Shown here: in pieces, positions 19,320 through 29,556 of the stretch
Numbering within the stretch: the first letter of the stretch is position 1
How the letters are laid out: the number at the start of each line of letters is the position of its first letter
Assembly (NCBI GenBank): GCA_907165135.1
Contig: OU015567.1
Coordinates: 10,607,001 to 10,671,000, forward strand
From: Oikopleura dioica
Lineage: Eukaryota > Chordata > Appendicularia > Copelata > Oikopleuridae
Length of the DNA stretch: 64,000 nucleotides
Reading direction: 5' to 3'
Position numbers and translations under genes: made by a program
The notes under the pieces: generated by a model
Seen by the model: the letters and a program-made list of their open reading frames with translations, nothing else
Told to the model about the DNA's origin: nothing
Database searches by the model: none

Positions 19320-21409
19320 TTAAAGACTCTCGTCTGAAGAGAACTCAACGTAGTTCTTCGGTGTCATAAGACGATTGCTTCGTCGTAGTTCTCGGAGAGG
19401 TTCAGGTCTTGGTTCAGGTCGTGATTCTTGGAGAGGCTCAGGTCGTTGCTCTGGAAGTGGTTCAGGTCGTTGCTGTGGAAGCGGCTCAGGTCGTTGCTCT
19501 GGAAGTGGTTCAGGTCGTTGCTGTGAAAGTGACTCAGGTCGTTGCTCTGGAAGTGGCTCAGGTCGTGATTCTTGGAGAGGCTCAGATCGAATTGCTGGAG
19601 GAGGAACAGGTCGGGGCTCTGGAAGTGACACACGTCGTGACTCTGATCTTTGCTGTTGAAGTGCTTGTGGTCGATTGGGGGGGCGCTTCGTAACTTTTCC
19701 AGGCATTGGCTTCGGTTTGACCTCGATTTGGTTGACCGATCGAACGGTGACCGCTAATTAAAAGAAGTTTGGATATTTGTCTGATAAAAATAAATTACTT
19801 TTGTTATCCTGCTCGAATTGGACGGTAAGGTTTCGTGGGAGGGTAGTCGCGATCTTGTTTGCAGCTAAACAGAGGTGAGTAGGAGCTGAAAAAATTGTTG
19901 TCAAAGTTACCTGTCTGTAATCCAGCTTGTATTGGTGAAGTAATCGGCGCCAAAAAGCTTGTCGATGGTTTCGAATTGCTCGATTTTGGGCTTGGGTTCC
20001 ATGGAAATTTCCCTCCGCGATTAAACACGTTTTCTAGAGGAAAGAGTTATTTTTGTGGCATTTTTATCGGAGAAAAACTTACTTTTTTTTGGGATTTTTT
20101 CGGCCGCGTCTTTGGAAATTGTTTGTTTTTTCTCTTCCTTGATGTCCTTCTTTGTTCCTCCGTCTTATTCGATATGTTAAAAACGGTAGAAAAGTGAAAA
20201 CTGATATTACCTTGTGTATTCGTATTTTCGGTCTTCTCATCCTTTTTGGTTTTTTGATTGGAGCTGTTTCCGCCTTTTATAAAAGTAAAAAATTGCCAAA
20301 AAAAGTTCTCTTGAGAAATTTACCTTGTGAATTGTCTGATCCGGCATCACCATTGACATCCTTCTTGGTTTCATCAGGCCGATGGTTTTCATCACTGTCC
20401 CTGAAGCCCATTCCAGCGTTTTTGGGGTGGCTTGTTCGATGCGGGTCATCTTCTTCGTTTTCCTGGTCGCTGCGTTCATTCTCTCGATCCTTGTCTTTGT
20501 TCGGACGCCCCATCTCGTAGTCATGCTCTCGCTGGGATCCTCTGATGCACTTGTACATCCGGTACATCTTATTCAGTTTGTTTATAGTTTCAGATGATAA
20601 AAACTTACAAGATAACCACAGCCGATGCAAACGACGAGAACAATCATTGCAAGAATAACCAGGACCGCGATCAGCCAACCCGGAATATTTGCTTCTTTGC
20701 TTGCTATGGCAGTCTCCGTTGTTCCATCCGTCTGAAATAGCTTTTTAGTCTTTCGTTTTTTAAAAAGCGCTCTTACTCCAGACAAGTCAAAAGACGTTGA
20801 CGTCTGCACGAAAGAAGTCTGAGTTGTTTGCGCCTTCAAACCCGTCTGAGTCAATGTTTGTGAAATTACGAAACTTTTAGTTTGAGAAGCCTCTGTGAAA
20901 TAACCTAGAGTCTCGGCCTCGAAAACAGCAGTCGTTGCTTTATGGATAAAATCCTCAAGCGTGGTTACAGCTGTATCGTCTCGAAAATGGATGGTGGTCT
21001 GAGATTCAAAAATAGCCTGACTCTGGTCTTGTAGAGATGTAAATGAAAATGAAATTACAGCTGAGGTATCTTCACGAAGCATTGATGTCGGACGCTCAGA
21101 ATAAACCTCGATATGCTCTTGGCCAGGAGTCGACAAAAATGCGTCCGGCTCGATTAGCTCTTGGCCAGCAGTCGACAAAAATGTGATCGGCTCGATAACC
21201 TCTTGGCCAGAAGTGGACAAAAATGTGTTCATATCCGTAGTGACAGATGATGGAATAGAAGTCTCAACGAATATTGACTCGGGCAATAATGTTGGTCGAG
21301 TCTTGGGCAAGGAAGATTCAAGATCATTTACACTCTTGGAAAGCTCAAAATAAGAAGCGGTACTTTCTCGACTAACAGTTGCCGTAGTAACTTTTAATGA
21401 CTCTGTTTC
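19320..21409 (-). CDS. type I membrane protein with Ser/Thr-rich ectodomain and long charged tail (5' end incomplete)
   Basis: Seven exons join in frame: 21409-20777, 20731-20609, 20567-20324, 20273-20211, 20163-20083, 20033-19809, 19753-19320, giving 600 residues. The ectodomain (about 215 aa) is rich in Ser/Thr and holds three 14-residue repeats (FLSTxGQExIEP). A single membrane segment (LIAVLVILAMIVLVVCIGCG) follows, then a tail of about 340 aa: acidic/basic (NKDKDRENERSDQENEED), Lys-rich, then Pro/Glu/Gln/Arg repeats. The last intron needs either a GA donor (CAG then GATAAC) or a poor GTCCAA. The first exon with the signal peptide was not fixed; a hydrophobic start at about 21697 is a candidate. 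It lies inside the Polinton between the polymerase and the gene at 21751. Mucin-like receptor or envelope-like protein are both possible. Confidence 0.7.
19405..19650 (-). repeat. 24-base minisatellite coding for PEPLPEQR-type repeats
   Basis: Units of 24 bases (GGTTCAGGTCGTTGCTCTGG on the plus strand, with variants) repeat about nine times. In the membrane-protein frame they encode the octamer RPEPLPEQ with variants such as ESRPEPLP and QQRPEPLP. It is kept in frame, with no stop across the array. Confidence 0.8.
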
Positions 21410-21750
21410 CTATTTTTTATATGAGTGGAATTTGTAAAAATCTTTTTATTGCCTCGCCATTGTTGCCGCAAAGTCCGGGAAACCAGTTGCAATTCATCGC
21501 TGTGTATTCTCTTTGAACGTGGTTTCTTAGTTCTTTGGTGCGAAAATTTTAGGAAACGAGCGTTTATGGGTTTGCTTTGGAGCAACTGCGAAGTGGTCTT
21601 GAAAACTTAGCTCAATTGTGCTATTTGCAATAGCTCCCTCAAGTGCAACAGCGACAAATATTCTCCTTCCAACAGCAATTCTCACGACATTCATCCTTCG
21701 TGATAATCCCCCCAAAAAACATCAAAGTTTTTTTTTTGCAAAAACGAACC

Positions 21751-23427
21751 ATGAGAAAATTCCAAGAAATAAAAAGCTCTTGCGGCTTAAAACGAATACC
21801 TCCGAGAAAGATACGTGAGAATCAATGGATTGCCAACAAAGATTTCGAAGACATAGGCCTTTGCGGATGGTTGTTTACAATTGAAGACGGATCTAAAAAA
21901 TTTTACAATGACAGGTATGAAAAACCCCCTAGTAAAAAGTTCTTATTTGTAATCAGGCTAATCGAACTAACTCTTCACGGCGTCATGGACGGAAGCTCGA
22001 TAATATTGCTGAGGATTGTCGCACCGACTCCGAGGCATCAAATTGTTCTTGAAGAATTCGGGGATGTTCCTCAATTCTCTTTCGTACGTTTTGAAAACGC
22101 GCGATACATGATGCGATTTGACGGAAAAATCCAGGTTTATACAATCCTGATGGATATTGGAAACCAGGATGGATGTACTCTCGTTAAAGCAACGGAAAAA
22201 TGCCTGGACCCTGCATCTTTTCAAGGAGGAATTCTCGACGGCCGGTTTTATTCACTGATTTCAAAGTAAGTTTTTCTTCAAGAAACAATCATAATTTGAA
22301 TCAAGAGCGATAACGCCCTTTACCGGTCAGATGGTCTTTGACAGCAACGACGTTGATAACGAATTGAAAAAGATCGCGCGCAATAAACCGTTGTACGAAC
22401 CATTGTATGCCAATGAAGTCGTCAAAAACTTGAGTGAGGATGTTTCGATTGCAGAATTTTTGATGCAAGCGCGTTTATTCTCGTAAGTTTTCAATTTTTC
22501 TGATAAAAGCTAACTTAATCTTATTTAGGAAACTACAAAATACGTTTTGCGGCCTCCCGATCGGAAAATTCGACAGCGTCAAGGTTACAAGATTTTTCCA
22601 AAACAGCAAAAAACTTCCTGACTGTCCCGACACTGACTCTCAAACAGAAGCCGTCATTTTGACAGAAGACGAAATTTTGGAGCGACAATTATCGCGGTGT
22701 GATTTGAAAATAGAAGACTTTAGCTCAGTTAGTCTAAATTTTCCGAAGAAAGTTTCATTTCATAATTAAGGATGACACGGATAATGAAGAAAATCTCGAT
22801 CAAACGGTCCATCGAGGACTGATCTTCGGAGAGAGGGAGGAAAGCGATGAGGAAGCAGGATCCGAGAGCGAGTTAATCAATGATGACCCAACTGTGGCGG
22901 ACGATGACCCACAAGACCTTTACACGAGAGATTTCGATGCTGAGAACGAGCAAACTCAAAAAGAACTGAGAGATAACGACGACGAGACGAGCCTTGCGGA
23001 TAGAATTAAAGCACTCGCAAGCAACATCAACTCGGAAAGTTCCGACGACGACTCCTTTCAGGTTATCTAATTTCTTCTATATCTTTATATTCTGACTTTT
23101 ATCTTTTAGCCAGCTAGACCTTCGACTCCAGTCAAATTTGACTTTCAAGACCCCACAAGGATCAATCCTTCAACGCCTCGAAAAAAGAACCCGTTCTTAT
23201 ATCGTCAAAAGTAAGTCTCAATTCTTATTGAGAATAGTTCTGACTCCAAAATTAAGACTCGCCGGAAAACCGGCATGGAAAAGATTTTTATTTCGTCGTA
23301 ACTCGGAGGAGACTCAGGTAAATGCAAAGTAATCCTTTCAATCTCAAAGACCTTATTCAAGGAACCAGCTACGAAAAAAGCGAAAACTGATGCAGTCATA
23401 ACGATTTCGTCCGACTCAGACGAATAA
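21751..23427 (+). CDS. Polinton-associated acidic protein, 455 aa, eight exons
   Basis: Exons 21751-21914, 21957-22265, 22306-22482, 22529-22727, 22771-23061, 23110-23210, 23257-23317 and 23362-23427 join in frame with GT-AG introns of 40-48 bases. The N-terminal 150 residues look globular (LCGWLFTIEDGSKKFYND). The middle is strongly acidic (EREESDEEAGSESEL). The C-terminus is basic (RKKNPFLYRQK, KPAWKRFLFRR) and ends AVITISSDSDE: a hydrophobic core followed by Ser/Asp/Glu, the layout of a SUMO-interacting motif. No known family. The acidic/basic layout suggests a nuclear or DNA-associated role. It may be paralogous in its N-terminal part to the gene at 23665, which has a similar layout. Confidence 0.72.
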
Positions 23428-23664
23428 AACAACTCCTCCAGTACTCGACTTATTATAATTATTCATCCTCATTGTTTAACTCGTCTTTTTATTCTCTTCA
23501 TTTCACAGATCAACTTGTCCACTTTTTCGCCTCTTTTTCGCAAAGAAATAAAACTTCCGCGACTATAAAATAACAGTGTCGATTCATTTGCAAACAGGTT
23601 GATTGGCTTAGTTCACGGTTCCGTTTTTGCACCTCAAAATAGAAAAAAACGAAAAAGGACGTAA

Positions 23665-24555
23665 ATGAAGGCATTTTGTGCTGTTAATCCGGATGAGCTT
23701 GCTTCTGTAATCCCAGAGAAAATAGACAGCTGGGAAATTGGGAGCTGCAAAAATCGGCAAAATTCCGTTAATCCGTTGATTTCAACTGCTGGGCTGGTTA
23801 TGTTTAAAAAGATGATTCCTGGATGGGGACTCAATCTTTTCGTACTTAACAGCAGAAAAAACATAATTAAAGTGACAATCACAAAGAAAAGAGCCGATAT
23901 CGATAAATTGTGGAAAGACTTGGAACTCTTCGCCGCAATTTATCTGGAGAATTTCAAAATATCTTGGCGTCATGACTATTCCGGAATCGTGACTATTTGT
24001 TTATGGCCAGGGTTTCCAAATGATTTCTGGGCCTGCTTAAAACTCAAGAAGTTGACAAGTCTTGACGATGATAACATCTTATCGGGTATAATAAACGGCA
24101 AATTTTGTAAAAACGTAGAAAGGTAAAACGCCAAAAAACATTCAAACTTATTTATAATAACAAGGTTCTTGCCGGTTATTCCCCTTGATTGGAGTTCTTT
24201 CGCGTCGCTGGAAAAAGAAAGAAGAGATTATTTTGATTATGACATCTTTGAAAATTACGACGACATAGAGGAGATAGAAAAAAATGCCAAGAAATTCAAC
24301 GACCCGTCTTTACTACTCGTCGAATTTCAAAGACTTATCGTTTTTTTAATGTAAGAGGAATTGTTTGTTATTTAGCTGGCAAAATTTAGTACGAACTCTG
24401 AATCAAAACGCAAACAAATCGGCTTCAAAGAATTCCCAGATATTCGAAACCTCAATCAAGTCGACTCCCTTCAGCTGACTTATAAATCTGAATCTGAAAT
24501 TCAAACCATGTTGCGAATGCGAAGTGACTGCATCGAAAAATACAAAGAGTATTGA
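23665..24555 (+). CDS. Polinton-associated protein, 270 aa, three exons
   Basis: Exons 23665-24122, 24165-24339 and 24376-24555 join in frame; the second intron uses a GTTTTT donor and is 36 bases. Most of it looks globular (PGWGLNLFVLNSRKNIIKVT, WPGFPNDFWACLKLKKLTSL). The end of exon 1 (LDDDNILSGIINGKFCKNV) resembles the matching part of the neighbour at 21751 (FQGGILDGRFYSLIS). That hints at a shared domain duplicated within the element, an inference from eye alignment. No known motif. Confidence 0.65.
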
Positions 24556-24634
24556 AGGTAGTTATTTATTTTATTCCAATTATGTCAGCAACAAGTTTCA
24601 ACCTGTTTTCAGTGTACTTCGTCAAAGAAAATCA

Positions 24635-25076
24635 TCAATCAGCATTCTCGTCGTCGCTCAGATCATCCAAATCTTCATCCGCCTCTTCGAAACCCTCGTC
24701 GTTGTTTTCTCCTTCATTTTCCATAGCATTGATTCTCACGATTATTTCATCCTCAACTAAAGTTCGGGATAAGTGTCTTTATCTGTGTTAAATTTAAAAA
24801 CTTACGTCGATCAGCATCATTTTGCGCTAGCTGTGCAAGTGCTTGATATCTTTCTCTTTCCTGCTGGGCTTCAATAACCCTTTCATCAATCTCAAACAAT
24901 CGTAGTTCCAATTCCTGTCGCTCTTGTTCCAGTGCATTGATTTCATCTCCCCCTAAATCGCATATAATCTTTCTGTCTTTCTAAATATCACACTTACTTT
25001 CATTCTCTTTTTCGTGAGCTAAATCTCGAAGACCGAGGCGGTCTTCGCGTTCTCTCATGAGAGCGTCGATTTCCAT
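24635..25076 (-). CDS. small coiled-coil acidic protein, 115 aa
   Basis: Exons 25076-24998, 24952-24806 and 24756-24635 join in frame over GT-AG introns of 45 and 49 bases. The whole sequence is predicted helix and coiled coil rich in Glu, Arg and Gln (ALEQERQELELRLFEIDERV), ending in a highly acidic tail (FEEADEDLDDLSDDENAD). It is the rightmost gene of the Polinton block. The protein could be a scaffold or a coiled-coil partner. No family recognised. All exons are too short to stand out on their own. Confidence 0.6.
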
Positions 25077-26616
25077 TGTCAACAAAAAAAATAAATTTCT
25101 TGGATAAAATGAGCCTTGTCTTCACCGGCGTTTCCTTATAACCGCTAAATCGGTCTGACTGATCAAGAATCGTCAACTGAATCAGACAATGATGGCGAAA
25201 AAAGCGAAGCTCCTAAATCAGACGATAAAGGGATAAAGGACCACGGAAATAGAAAACAAATGATTCGAGCATGCTGTTCATAGCTTTACGTTACAAGTCG
25301 GACAGATAAGGACAATTGAGGGCAATAGTAAATTTCTGAAGTAGGTCAACCAAATAACATCGCTCGGAAAAACTTTTTGAACGTCAATTTCTAGGTAGTT
25401 CAAATATTTACGACTCTTGATCTCATGCTACGTGCCCTATTTTCTAGTGAATATAAGAAAATAGTTTCTCCTTCACTTCATAAATGAAAAATGAGGTGAA
25501 AAATCCCTTTCGAAAGAGACAACTCTTCAAAATGCAGCCAAATTAGCTATATAAAGTAGATTTCGCTTAGAAACGCTCCGAAGTATTCAAAATGAAACAT
25601 TATTTGTGGTATATCTTTGTTTATTCCAAGCAATTTGATGTTTAATTAGTTAAATTAAATTAACCTTTCTCAATGAGATATATGTTGTTATCATGATAAA
25701 ATGAATCGTTATAGTTCACCTAAACAATGTACCTCTTACCATTTACTCTGTTAAAACTACTTTATACTCTTACTGCTTAATTTTATAAAATGATTAACTT
25801 ATTCTTCATTATTGCCATAATAGACAACCTTCATCATATTCGTTTATTAAGTGACAAGCAATATTAGCTTTATTAAATTTGTTCATCAAATGACAAGCAA
25901 TACTATCTTTATCAAATTTTATCCCGAAACTTTTGCTCTTTTCCTGCTTTTTTGAATAAAATGAAAAAATCTGCAAACTCCATGCAACTTTTGAAAACTT
26001 TCTTGTTGATGAGATATTTGCAGGAAATGAGACTCGTCTGTTGCTATCTTTTCGTACTTTTGGTGAACCAAAAAGTCCGATTATCATGAGAGGAATCCAG
26101 AGTTGACCGATAAGCGTCTGTCCTACGAATCTGTTGATTTTGAAGGGAAGGCTTCGCCGCATAAAAAGAATTAGTAAAGATAGCGAGGAAAATATTTGGC
26201 TTTTTTTTTCTCCTTCTTTTTATTTTTACTCCGGAAACAGGTGCTTTTTTGGACTCTGAAAATTGCATCTTGGAAGGTGATCGCTATTTTTCCTTCAATG
26301 AGTAAGAATGCATATTTTTAGTACAATCCACGTACATTTCATATCTCACTTTAGTAAAAACTGCGTACCTGCGTCCTTTAGCATTATATACATGCACGAA
26401 TATCAATTAAGCCCTTTCTTTTGCGTAGGAAAATTGCAATGGATAATTAATACTTCAACAATATTACCGCTTCGCGGTATGCATGCTTCCTAGGATTCAA
26501 AACTTAAGAAAAGACAAAATGTCCATTTCGGGCTTTTGTCAATTGGTAAAATTGATAAAATAGTTTATTCGTTTACGAACAGAGACCACAGTCATAAATT
26601 ACTACCCAGACATTAT
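25077..26616. other. AT-rich right flank of the Polinton, no gene seen
   Basis: About 1.5 kb of AT-rich sequence. It contains TGACAAGCAATATTAGCTTT and TGACAAGCAATACTATCTTT, two close copies about 40 bases apart (25852-25912), and one ATAAAATGAATCG motif near 25697 like those on the left flank. Any inverted terminal repeat of the element should be in this stretch or nearby, but none was recognised by eye. Confidence 0.4.
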
Positions 26617-28715
26617 TTAGGTATTGGCACAGAGAGCTGCCAGTTGATTTGGGATGGGCGGCCCTCCCACTAGAATCAATTGTGTAATGCGCGAAGAAGT
26701 TGATGAAACGGGGTTGAACGCAGGGAACTCGTTGCCTGATGGCTGTAATAGTTTTATTCTGAAAGAAAATGTTTGAAAGGGTTCGAAGTGAAAAGGATTC
26801 TTACCTGAAAGGTTTTGCAACTTTAGCATTGAACATTAAATTCTCGATAGGTGCAGGATTTGTCGAATCAAAAGTGACTAGCAGTACAGGAACATCACTT
26901 CTGTCTTGAATTTTATTCTCTCCTCGGACAAGGATGACTCTGACTCCATCATCGTCGACAAGAGTTCTTGTCGTCGAAGAAGCCTGGAAATCAGCGAGAT
27001 TGACTTTGATTCCCGTCAAAGCCGCCACTTCGGGTGGAGTGGGCCAAACGGCGATTTGGGGACTGGCTTGGCTCGTCATGGCGGATACAGAAGGTGCTGA
27101 TGGGTTAATATCCAGCAGAGTTGGCTGACTGAAAAAATTGTTAAAACTTCAGTAATCATCAAAATCGACGAGTAAAGGCAAAATTGTTAGCTGATAATAA
27201 ATGCATGCATAAATGAACAAAATCCTTTATAAAACTACCTCTGCCAAGGATCGTAGCTAATAAATTGATTAAGAGAATATTCTTGAGACTTACGGTGCTT
27301 CTCCCATTGGAGAGGACCCAAATATACTGTTCAGAGTTTTCAAATCGTCGATCACATTTCCACTACTTTGAGCTGGTCTGTTCGATGGAGGATCATCCTC
27401 GAAGCCGAGCAGGTTCAAGTCGACGCCGAGGTCGTGGAGGCGAGAAGTTTGGCTATCCGGACTTGATGTTGCAGTGAGACCAGATGATGGAACGCTGCTT
27501 CCATTTGAACTTGGCGTAGAAGCGCTAGAATGCAATAATAGGGAGGAAATATGAGAAAGAATTTACTTCGAAAGCTCCACTACATCGGGGTATTTATCTT
27601 TCACGACATTGATGACTCGATTGACTTCATCTGTTAGCCTGAGGACCGCCATCAACTCATCGTTGTTTTAATTTGCTTCTGACGCGAGACGGAAGAGCTG
27701 TGGCCTCATTGATTCCAAGTCCGAATAGACTGTTGCCATCGCCGATTTCGCTCTTTATTCAGAGAGTGTTAAAAAATGAGAGAAGAACTTGGCCTTACGT
27801 AGCTGCAGCAGCAATCATATCATCCATGAGCATGTATTTTCCTTCGCTTCTGTCATCAAAAGCATTTTGCGCGCCTCTCGCTCGGTCTTTTTACTGTCTT
27901 GCTCGTACATGGTTTTGATCATTTCATTTGCCAGGGCGATGTCTTCTGGATTCTTGGACGCAAGAAGTTCCGCCAGTCGCTTTTCCTCAGCATCGTCTCT
28001 TATTAATGCGCACCTGAACAGTGTTTCAACACTGATTTTGATTAAATTGGTACCTTTCTTTTGGTTGAGGAGTAGGGAGAAATCTTCTGTCGTCGAATTT
28101 CGGGTCCTTCTTGACGATGCCTTGTTTCTTGAGCATTGAATACGCATCAGCAATCTTTATTTGGTCTAAACTCAAAGTCAGTAGCTGTAAGAATAAGAAA
28201 AGCTCAACCTTTTAATGCAATAGTCCAACCATACATCAATTCAATAATTCTAGTTTATCCTGCGGTGATGACCTAAAAACAAAATAAATTTTAGTCAAGT
28301 GGCTTTTCTTTGGGAGGTCAAGCAAATTACAAGTCCCTACATCTGCGTGAGGGTGCAAAAAGAGGCCCTCCGAATGGAAGTCCTCCGAACTCGAGGCGAG
28401 AGAGGGAGCGCAGCGGACTGATGCTCATGCGATAAGCCAGGTTTTAAGCCACGTTACCTTGGTCCAAGATATTTGGGAGAGACAACGCGGATAAGTTCAT
28501 TTAAAAATCTATATTTTCCGATTTCATTGTGAAAGAGTTTTCCAGAGGATCGAACGCAGATTTCCAACAGATCCAGGCCTCGGACAGCTTCTTTTTCTAA
28601 TGGGCTCTGGATCTTGTAAGCCAACAATTGTTGTGCATGAAGAGGGACGTCGGCATTTAACAGGCAGCAAACAGCTTCGTAAATGGATGATTGATCCTCG
28701 GGGAACTTTTGAAGA
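26617..28715 (-). pseudogene. GGA clathrin adaptor (VHS-GAT-GAE), apparently decayed
   Basis: GGA proteins sort cargo at the trans-Golgi with Arf, clathrin and ubiquitin. In order from 28715 down: VHS (LLAYKIQSP, KYRFLNELIRVVSPKYLG), its end (YSMLKKQGIVKKDPK), GAT (LLASKNPEDIALANEMIK, LFRLASEAN, DELMAVLRLTDEVN), a hinge with a DLNLLGFEDD clathrin-box-like motif, and a gamma-ear (RVILVRGENK, LLQPSGNEFPAFNP). Intron sites are still recognisable. Lesions: a 1-base loss at about 28270 (AAA), another at about 27862 (TTTT), and an in-frame TAA at 27668-27670 inside GAT. The ear ends early in an unusual sequence. The VHS exon also carries INTS4 sequence upstream. Either a decayed chimeric copy or a live gene with assembly errors. 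Confidence 0.72.
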
Positions 28716-29415
28716 CTTCGGATGAGCTCTTCTACTGTTCGATTCAGGCATTTTTGGACAGAAGACGGCAGCAGGACAGTAATCGATGGGTAGAAATTCT
28801 GAAATAAAGATGAAACGGAGAAATAGCGCCTTCTTTATAAATTTTTCGCCCGTAAATTATCTTTTTTGCCCATTCTTTAATGATTTTACCTTATTTCTCG
28901 CCTAGAATCGGGCAAACAGCTCGTCAATACATTCACATTCTGATCTTCCAGCAAAACAGGAACTCGCGAAGCCAGTTTTACGCAGTTATTAATCGCATTC
29001 AGGCGAACAATTTCCAATTCATCGTTGAGCATGTCTACCATGTAGTCCATCGACTGCTTGGCGAAATCTCCAGTGGACTCTTTAGCGGCTAAGGTGCAAA
29101 GAGAATTCAGCGATGCAACTCTGACCGTTTTAAATTCATCTTCCAGGTCGTGAATGAAGGCCCTACGATCTCGTTTTAAGATTGGACTTACCTTCGCAGC
29201 GCCGACTTCCACCCTCATTCTTGAGTAACTTTTCCGCTCGTTCGCGCAAAACACGTATAAACTTTCCATTCTTATCAAGAGACTTTTCTTCGCTTCCTTC
29301 TGGAATTCTTTGCTCGAAAACGAAATCGTCGCGAGCTTCGCACCAAGTTTGTTTCTCTTCAAAGCGGATCAGGAAAAACTTCCTAGGAATTATTTTCGCT
29401 TTTGTAAACTGAACC
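28716..29415 (-). pseudogene. INTS4 (Integrator subunit 4) fragment fused to GGA
   Basis: INTS4 is a HEAT-repeat subunit of the Integrator complex that processes snRNAs. Exon 29163-28908 matches its central HEAT region (AFIHDLEDEFKTVRVASLNS, DYMVDMLNDELEIVRLNAIN, then LPDSRREI), and the next exon, starting at 28800, continues gap-free with HRLLSCCRLLSK and VEELIRSLQKFPED. In that same exon the sequence passes straight into the GGA VHS domain. Two 1-base losses in A-runs are needed to keep frame (about 29290 and 28757). The N-terminal 250 or so residues of INTS4 have no room: another gene ends at 29557. A 5'-truncated chimera. Confidence 0.65.
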
Positions 29416-29556
29416 TGAAAATAAATTAATAAACTTCTACACATAAATGTGAGATATATTTGTAGGAGAGCCGGGATCCTAAAATGACAGCTTTTCCGGT
29501 TTTATAAAGAGCTCGAAAAATACAAAATTATAAAATACAAAAAGAACAGCTTCATT

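Larger units (their letters stand above)
3600..25900. mobile_element. Polinton/Maverick self-synthesising DNA transposon (boundaries approximate)
   Basis: The interval carries the diagnostic Polinton set: protein-primed family B polymerase (14664-19121), retroviral-like integrase (8029-9285), A32-like packaging ATPase (6551-7285), adenain-like protease (9967-10441) and a candidate major capsid protein (12138-13424). Known Polintons are 15-25 kb with 6-base target duplications and inverted terminal repeats. The coding span here is 4249 or 5133 to 25076. I could not find the inverted repeats by eye, so both ends are estimates and the outermost genes could be host genes. Core ORFs are free of stops over long spans, which suggests recent activity. 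One gene (13977-14439) appears frameshifted. Confidence 0.85.

Noticed and set aside
19375-19693. Plus-strand Gly/Ser and Val/Glu repeat ORFs
   Set aside because: Antisense shadows of the PEPLPEQR minisatellite; the minus-strand frame fits seven in-frame exons.
19900-19930. 25-base GT...AG segment in the membrane-protein exon
   Set aside because: Too short for an intron and the frame is open through it.
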